From Spirochaetota bacterium (GTDB lineage: Bacteria > Spirochaetota > Spirochaetia > DTKZ01), in contig JAKQWJ010000265.1 of the NCBI GenBank assembly GCA_029562045.1, positions 1-9,848 of the forward strand: a stretch of DNA of 9,848 nt. Direction: 5' to 3'. The notes under the pieces were generated by a model. The model was not told where the DNA came from, ran no database searches, and saw nothing but the letters and a program-made list of their open reading frames with translations. Of this stretch, positions 5,966-9,848 are shown in pieces (the first letter of the stretch is position 1; each line of letters opens with the position of its first letter). Both the position numbers and the translations under genes were made by a program.

Positions 5966-6116
5966 GGGTCCGCCGGTTTTCGTGGCCCCCGCCTCCCGAA
6001 ATGCAGTGGACGGCGAGCGCGTCCGCGGCCTCATCGGGCCGGTTTTCGGGGCCCCGCCTCCCGAAATGAGGTGGACGGCCAGCGCGTCCGCGGCCCCATC
6101 GGGGGGTCCGCCGGTT
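5966..6116. repeat. Tandem repeat of about 65 bp, 2.2 copies
   Basis: Copy 1 (5973-6038, 66 bp) and copy 2 (6039-6103, 65 bp) both begin CCGGTTTTCG and end CATCGGG. They differ at about six positions including one single-base gap (roughly 91% identical). A third, truncated copy starts CCGGTTGTAC at 6111. The 13-mer GGGTCCGCCGGTT occurs at both borders (5966-5978 and 6104-6116). Within the array CCTCATCGGG (6029-6038) can pair with CCCGAAATGAGG (about 6060-6071), giving a hairpin across the copy junction. The unit lengths are not both multiples of three and no convincing protein covers them. The array fills most of the smpB-ssrA gap. Confidence 0.85.
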
Positions 6117-6159
6117 GTACGGAACCTCTTCATCGCGGACTGGGAAAAGGCGGGTCAGT

Positions 6160-6615
6160 CTACAGCCGCATCCGGAAGTCCCGCTCCGCCTCCCGGCGCA
6201 GGTCCTTGTCCTTGATGTCCTGGCGCTTGTCGTAGCCTTTCTTGCCCTTGCAGATGCCCAGGTCGATTTTGACGATCCCTTTTTTCAGGTAGACCTTCAG
6301 GGGGATCAGGGTGAAGCCCTTCTCCTCGGTCTTGCGCTCCAGCCGCTTGATTTCCGCAGAGTGGGCCAGGAGTTTCCGCTCCCGGTCCGGCGTGTGGTTG
6401 AAGATGGCGGCATGGTCGTAGGGGGTGATGGAGAATCCGATGAGCCAGAGTTCGCCGTCCCGCACCCGGGCGTAGGCGTCGGCGAAGGCGAACTTCCCCG
6501 CCTTCATGGATTTGACCTCCGTGCCCTGGAGGACGATGCCGCACTCCAGAGTTTCGTCCACGGTGTAATCGAAGCGGGCCTTGCGGTTGTCCGCCAGGAC
6601 CTTGACGCCTTCCAT
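6160..6615 (-). CDS. smpB: SsrA-binding protein SmpB
   Basis: SmpB binds the tRNA-like end of tmRNA, carries it into the empty A site of stalled ribosomes and mimics the missing codon-anticodon pair with its C-terminal tail. The protein has 151 residues, the usual size. Family signatures are present in order: LADNRKARFDYTVDETLECGIVL, QGTEVKSMKAGK, ITPYDHAAIFNHTPDRERKLL, KGFTLIPLKVYLKKGIVKIDLGICKGKKGYDKR, and a charged tail DLRREAERDF. ATG 6615 was chosen because the N terminus then matches the family; GGCGGA lies upstream. A much longer open frame (up to 7758) is only read-through of a shadow frame. The start lies 2 bases after the TGA of the preceding gene, so translation is probably coupled. 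ssrA follows about 270 bases downstream. Confidence 0.97.
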   Translation of the reverse strand: MEGVKVLADNRKARFDYTVDETLECGIVLQGTEVKSMKAGKFAFADAYARVRDGELWLIGFSITPYDHAAIFNHTPDRERKLLAHSAEIKRLERKTEEKGFTLIPLKVYLKKGIVKIDLGICKGKKGYDKRQDIKDKDLRREAERDFRMRL

Positions 6616-6617
6616 GC

Positions 6618-8243
6618 TCAGCGTTCCGCCGTTTTCCGCGCCGCGGCGGGCCGGAAGCCCAGATAGGGGGTGCACCAGGCGGGGGGCTGGGAGCCCCGGG
6701 TGGCGGGCCGCACCGTCCCGGGCGGATTGAGCCAGGAGCCTCCCCGGACCGACATCTCCGCCACGGGATAGTCCCCCGATGGGAGAAAAACCGGGGCCGC
6801 GGGGTAGTAGCCGTCGGCGCACCATTCCCAGAGACCTCCCAGCATGGAGCGCAGACCCAGCCGCCCCCGGGGGGCCGCCGCGGCGGGCTGGAGCCCCGAC
6901 GTGCCCGGCGCCGGGGTCCCCTGACCCAGGTTCAGTGCGGCGGCGTATTCCCAGGCCCACTCGGCGGGGAGAAAGTAACGGTAGGCCGGATCCTTGCCGG
7001 TCAGCCATCGGCAGTACGCCTCGGCGGCGGGGTGGGAGACCTCCCGCACCGGAAGGTCCGGCGATGGGGGCCGGGGGGAATCCCCCCAGGAGGCCAGGTA
7101 CGATTCTTCCGCCAGCCCCTCCCGGACCAGCCGGTCCCGGCCGGCCGGGGCCCAGAGGGGATCCTCCCGGATGAAGAGGGCGAACTCGGCTTCGGTGACC
7201 AGGTGGGTCTTCAGATAGAAAGTGTCGATGCCCAGGCCCTCCGGACGGGATGCCCCGGAGGCGGAGTCTCCCCCCCGGGAGCTTCCGGAGGCCCCGGGTC
7301 CGACGGTCGCCCCGGCCGACGCTCCACCCCCGCCGGGGCGCAGGAAGCCTCCGGGGATGCGGGCGAACTCGCCGCCGGGAGTGTGGATGTAGGAGGGCTC
7401 GGGGAGGCCCGCCGCGGGTCCGGATTTGCCGGCCTGCGGGACGGACCGCGCCTCTTTTTTCGCGGCGTAGGCCGCCGCCGCCTTTTCGGGGAGGACCCGG
7501 GAGAGCCAGTCCGGCGCCCCGTCCCCGGCGGCGAGGTACAGGTCCAGAAGAAAGTGGGCGGACCGGACAAGAGACTGGGGGCTCAGGGCGCCGCCCCCCG
7601 AATCGGCCAGAAACACGGCGCGGACATAGTCCTCCAGGGCCCCGGGGGAGTCCACCGAGGCGGCGGCGGAGCGGAGCATCTCCCGCAGGGCGGCGGGATC
7701 CCCCGCCGGGGAGGAGGCGTAATCCGCCGCGGCCTCCGACAGTGTCGCCGGCGCCCATTGGGAGGACGCGGGGTCCGACAGCGCGCGGCGGGAGAACTCC
7801 TCATGGGCGGAGGCCAGAAGCTCCTTCGGGGAGGCCGGCTCCAGCTCCACGGAGAGGGTCATTCTCTTCGGAAAGAAGAGGCTGCCCAGAAGCCGGCGGG
7901 GCACCGCCACCTCCAGTTCCCGGGGGGCGAAGTGGGGCTTCCGGATCAGGACCTTCCTGTTCCCCCGGGGAACGAAATACTCCCCCGGGGCGAAGCCCAG
8001 CCGCACCCCGTCGACGATGACCGAAGCTCCCTCGGGCCGGACCTGGAAACTGAGCCGCGCCCCGGGATTCCAGAGGCCGGGAAAAACCAGAAGGAAGAAG
8101 GCGGCGCAGAGGAGGAGCGCCCCATACAGAACGGGAACATAGGTTCGGGGAGGGACCCCGAAAACCGGCTTCAGGACGACCCTCTCCCGGACGGGAGACT
8201 CCGGAGAAGAAATGTTTTTTCGGACTCGAGTGTTTTTTTTCAC
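6618..8243 (-). CDS. Membrane-anchored PEGA and SUMF1-fold protein
   Basis: With the GTG start at 8243 the protein has 541 residues. A basic cytoplasmic N terminus (~1-34) is followed by one membrane helix (~35-56, YVPVLYGALLLCAAFFLLVF), a PEGA domain (~62-115, with VRPEGASVIVDGVRLG), an Ala-rich helical stretch, and a formylglycine-generating-enzyme/SUMF1-type domain (~284-535). That domain has IPGG, FYLKTHLVTEAEF, AYCRWL, YFLPAEWAWEYAA, LGGLWEWC, VRGGSW and YLGFRPA. The Cys pair that binds copper in true formylglycine-generating enzymes is absent: the segment after VRGGSW reads LNPPGTVRPATRG. So a binding role is more likely than sulfatase activation. A Gly/Ser-rich insert lies at ~302-334. 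GTG was chosen because the perfect promoter at 8291-8263 covers the earlier TTG and ATG; GGGGGAG lies 10 bases before GTG. It is joined to smpB with a 2-base gap. Confidence 0.85.
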   Translation of the reverse strand: MKKNTRVRKNISSPESPVRERVVLKPVFGVPPRTYVPVLYGALLLCAAFFLLVFPGLWNPGARLSFQVRPEGASVIVDGVRLGFAPGEYFVPRGNRKVLIRKPHFAPRELEVAVPRRLLGSLFFPKRMTLSVELEPASPKELLASAHEEFSRRALSDPASSQWAPATLSEAAADYASSPAGDPAALREMLRSAAASVDSPGALEDYVRAVFLADSGGGALSPQSLVRSAHFLLDLYLAAGDGAPDWLSRVLPEKAAAAYAAKKEARSVPQAGKSGPAAGLPEPSYIHTPGGEFARIPGGFLRPGGGGASAGATVGPGASGSSRGGDSASGASRPEGLGIDTFYLKTHLVTEAEFALFIREDPLWAPAGRDRLVREGLAEESYLASWGDSPRPPSPDLPVREVSHPAAEAYCRWLTGKDPAYRYFLPAEWAWEYAAALNLGQGTPAPGTSGLQPAAAAPRGRLGLRSMLGGLWEWCADGYYPAAPVFLPSGDYPVAEMSVRGGSWLNPPGTVRPATRGSQPPAWCTPYLGFRPAAARKTAER

Positions 8244-8262
8244 CGCGTTTCGACTCCCCCGC

Positions 8263-8291
8263 ATTATAGGAACCGAGGGTTCTATTGTCAA
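8263..8291 (-). promoter_or_regulatory. Perfect consensus sigma-70 promoter for the PEGA/SUMF1-smpB operon
   Basis: On the - strand TTGACA (8291-8286), a 17-base spacer and TATAAT (8268-8263) match the consensus at all 12 positions with ideal spacing. Transcription should begin near 8257, giving a leader of only ~15 bases before the GTG start. Confidence 0.88.
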
Positions 8292-8314
8292 CGAGAAGGG
8301 TATCGTGCTAAGGT
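8285..8314 (+). promoter_or_regulatory. Possible divergent promoter for lepB sharing the -35 region
   Basis: TTGTCA (8285-8290, 5/6 match) lies in the same bases as the opposite-strand TTGACA. TAAGGT (8309-8314) follows after 18 bases but matches -10 poorly (3/6). If used, the lepB transcript would start almost at its ATG. AAGG (8310-8313) is alternatively the lepB ribosome-binding site, 10 bases before the ATG, in which case the real promoter lies further upstream. Confidence 0.25.
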
Positions 8315-8323
8315 TGCCCCACC

Positions 8324-9301
8324 ATGGATCATCTTCGCGACCGGCTCGTGGCCGTCACGGAAAACATCCTCACCCGCCGCCGGGCCCGGAAGGAAGCCAG
8401 ACGGGAGAAGCAGAAAAAGAAAAATGTGGTGGTGGACTGGCTGGAGGCCTTCGTCTGGGCCGCCCTGGTGGTGCTGGTCATCAACCAGTACCTGCTGCAG
8501 GCCTACCAGATCCCTTCGGGCTCCATGATGGACACCCTGCTCATCAACGACAGGATCTTCGTCAACAAGGTGGTATACGGACCCGAACTCCTTCCCGGAC
8601 TCCTGAAGGTCCCGGGGCTGTTCTCCCCCAGACGGGGGGAGGTGGTGATTTTCGAAAATCCCTCCTACCTCTCCCGGGGCCCCCTCTTCGACATCGTGCA
8701 GCGGATTCTGTACATGATGACCCTGTCCATGGTGGACATCGACCGGGACGAGCTGGGGCGCCCCAAGGCGCATTTTCTCATCAAGCGGGCGGTGGGGATG
8801 GAGCGCGACCGGATCCGGCAGCGGGACGGGAACCTGGAAATCATGGCCCGGGGGGAGGGCCGCTGGATGAGCGAGACCGACTTCCAGACGTTCTCCGGCA
8901 TCCGCTATCCGGTGAAGCGCATGATCCCCGAAAGCGAGTACCGGACGGTTCGGCTGGCGGGGATCGGCGTGGCCCACCAGGACATGCGCCTTCCTCTGCG
9001 GGAGGAATGGGTCCGGGCGGTGCAGAGCCTGCAGTCCGCAGAATACATGGACGGTTTCACCTTCGATGAGTGGCGGACCCGGACCCTCTACGGAATGAAC
9101 CCCCAGGACCGGCGTTACGGCGCCCGATGGCGGGTGCACAACGACGGCATCGTCATCCCCCCGGGAAACATCCTTCCCCTGGGGGACAACCGGGACAATT
9201 CCCGGGACGGCCGTTATTTCGGTTCGGTGAAGACTTCGAAGATCCTGGGCAGGGCGATGATCCGGTACTGGCCCCCCGGGCGGATGGGCCCGGTGCATTA
9301 G
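8324..9301 (+). CDS. lepB: Signal peptidase I
   Basis: This membrane serine peptidase (family S26) cuts signal peptides from exported proteins on the outer face of the cytoplasmic membrane. The protein has 325 residues. The highly basic N terminus (~18-33) precedes a membrane helix (~36-58). The catalytic Ser is S67 in QIPSGSMMDTLL, and the general-base Lys is K154 in FLIKRAVGMERDRI. The S26 box GDNRDNSRDGRYFG lies at ~287-300. The usual Pro after SM-x is Asp here (SMMDTL), a mild deviation. Start ATG 8324 precedes the basic region and has AAGG upstream. It is transcribed away from the PEGA/SUMF1-smpB operon, and a second S26-like gene begins 9 bases after its stop, so the two form an operon. 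Confidence 0.96.
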   Translation: MDHLRDRLVAVTENILTRRRARKEARREKQKKKNVVVDWLEAFVWAALVVLVINQYLLQAYQIPSGSMMDTLLINDRIFVNKVVYGPELLPGLLKVPGLFSPRRGEVVIFENPSYLSRGPLFDIVQRILYMMTLSMVDIDRDELGRPKAHFLIKRAVGMERDRIRQRDGNLEIMARGEGRWMSETDFQTFSGIRYPVKRMIPESEYRTVRLAGIGVAHQDMRLPLREEWVRAVQSLQSAEYMDGFTFDEWRTRTLYGMNPQDRRYGARWRVHNDGIVIPPGNILPLGDNRDNSRDGRYFGSVKTSKILGRAMIRYWPPGRMGPVH

Positions 9302-9310
9302 GGGAGGTCG

Positions 9311-9848
9311 ATGGTCATTTTCCGGCGTTCCCGCCGATACAAACCCTACCGGCCTTTCCGCCCCACACGGCGCAGGCTGAAGAAACTCCTCCTGCTCCTG
9401 GCGGCGGTCTTTATTCTGCATCAGCTTCTCGCCGGCTTCGTCCTGGTAACCCTGAAGGTGGAATCCTCCGCCATGCGGCCCCAGTACCTCCCCGGGCACC
9501 GCGTCGCCGCCGTTCCCCTCTGGTACGGCTTCCAGCTCCCTCTCTCCCGCCGCCGGGTGCGGATCTCCGGCCCCGGCCGGGGAGACCTGGTGGTGGTCCG
9601 GCCTCCCTACGCGGAGGAGGGATCCATCCCGGATCGGATACTGGGGCCGGTCTTCCGATTTTTCACCGGACAGAAACGGGGCTCCCCGCTGGACAGGCGG
9701 CAGGGCTGGGAGAACGATTTCGTCGTCAAGAGAATCATCGCCCTCCCGGGGGACTCGGTGCGGATCCGCTCCGGAGAGGCCTTCGTCCGCCCCCGGGGGA
9801 CTCCGGACTTCGTTTCCGAGTTCTCCATCTCCCTGGCCCGCTATGACA
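9311..9848 (+). CDS. Second signal-peptidase-I-like protein, catalytic Ser replaced (3'-partial)
   Basis: The open frame runs off the window after 179 codons. A very basic N terminus (MVIFRRSRRYKPYRPFRPTR) leads into a membrane helix (~24-47). Then comes VESSAMRPQYLPGHRV, which aligns with the S26 serine box (PSGSMxPTLxxGD). The residue before Met, where the nucleophile should be, is Ala54 (GCC, 9470-9472); Ser53 lies one place earlier. The base-Lys box is intact: DFVVKRIIALPGDSV with K140. The GDNxxxS box lies beyond the window end. GGGGAGG (9301-9307) gives a strong though close ribosome-binding site, starting at the last base of the lepB stop. It may be an inactive or altered partner of LepB, if the sequence is correct here. 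Confidence 0.85.
   Translation, partial: MVIFRRSRRYKPYRPFRPTRRRLKKLLLLLAAVFILHQLLAGFVLVTLKVESSAMRPQYLPGHRVAAVPLWYGFQLPLSRRRVRISGPGRGDLVVVRPPYAEEGSIPDRILGPVFRFFTGQKRGSPLDRRQGWENDFVVKRIIALPGDSVRIRSGEAFVRPRGTPDFVSEFSISLARYD

Noticed and set aside
5930..6133. 67-residue - strand open frame over the tandem repeat
   Set aside because: Unit lengths of 66 and 65 bp break any protein repeat; no ribosome-binding site or recognisable domain; best seen as noncoding repeat.
7032..8528. 498-residue + strand open frame
   Set aside because: Antisense to the PEGA/SUMF1 gene and across both promoters; Gly/Arg-rich with no motif.
8288..9499. 403-residue - strand open frame opposite lepB
   Set aside because: It is the antisense of lepB and the paralogue's start; the His/Pro/Gly-rich composition is typical of shadow frames in GC-rich DNA.
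1..9848. CRISPR array, transposase or prophage genes
   Set aside because: No regularly spaced short repeats, no transposase or integrase motifs and no phage structural genes were seen on either strand.

Overview
The window reads as chromosomal DNA of a GC-rich spirochaete (order Spirochaetales, Treponema/Spirochaeta type). The pointers are the RpoD sequence, the pairing of rpoD with a coiled-coil/C4 zinc-ribbon gene and RNase P RNA, and the set of PEGA/SUMF1-fold protein, smpB, tmRNA and two signal-peptidase-like genes. The tmRNA resembles, as I recall it, that of Treponema pallidum around the resume codon. I ran no database search, so the taxonomy is inference.

Left block (1-2150, + strand): the 3' part of rpoD, a zinc-ribbon protein with an extreme acidic tail, and RNase P RNA (rnpB). 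The first ~150 bases do not match the rest of rpoD in protein type or codon use and carry an in-frame amber codon, so they look like a chimeric join or a decayed end. Next, on the - strand, is a lipoprotein with an NlpC/P60-like peptidase fold. Its last codons and stop lie inside the antisense of the rnpB 3' end.

Middle block (3320-5480): an accessory island. It holds a class II Fic-domain AMPylase with a winged-helix C terminus, a twice-frameshifted remnant of the C terminus of a second Fic gene fused directly to its 3' end, an AT-rich inverted repeat over the fic promoter, and about 670 bases with no intact gene. That stretch contains a possible relic of a two-component protein.

Right block (5480-9848): a leftward ribosome-rescue cluster (PEGA/SUMF1-fold membrane protein, then smpB 2 nt downstream, then ssrA/tmRNA with its own promoter and a UUCG-loop terminator). 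A 2.2-copy ~65-bp tandem repeat sits between smpB and ssrA. The cluster starts from a perfect consensus sigma-70 promoter (TTGACA-17-TATAAT), which means the first gene must start at a GTG downstream of it. Divergently, to the right, are lepB (signal peptidase I) and a second signal-peptidase-like gene running off the window, whose catalytic serine position reads alanine.

Most of the window is housekeeping. I see no new multi-gene defence or mobile system. The points most worth checking are the rpoD junction, the Ser-to-Ala LepB paralogue, the Fic/Fic-remnant locus with its operator-like repeat, and the smpB-ssrA intergenic repeat.
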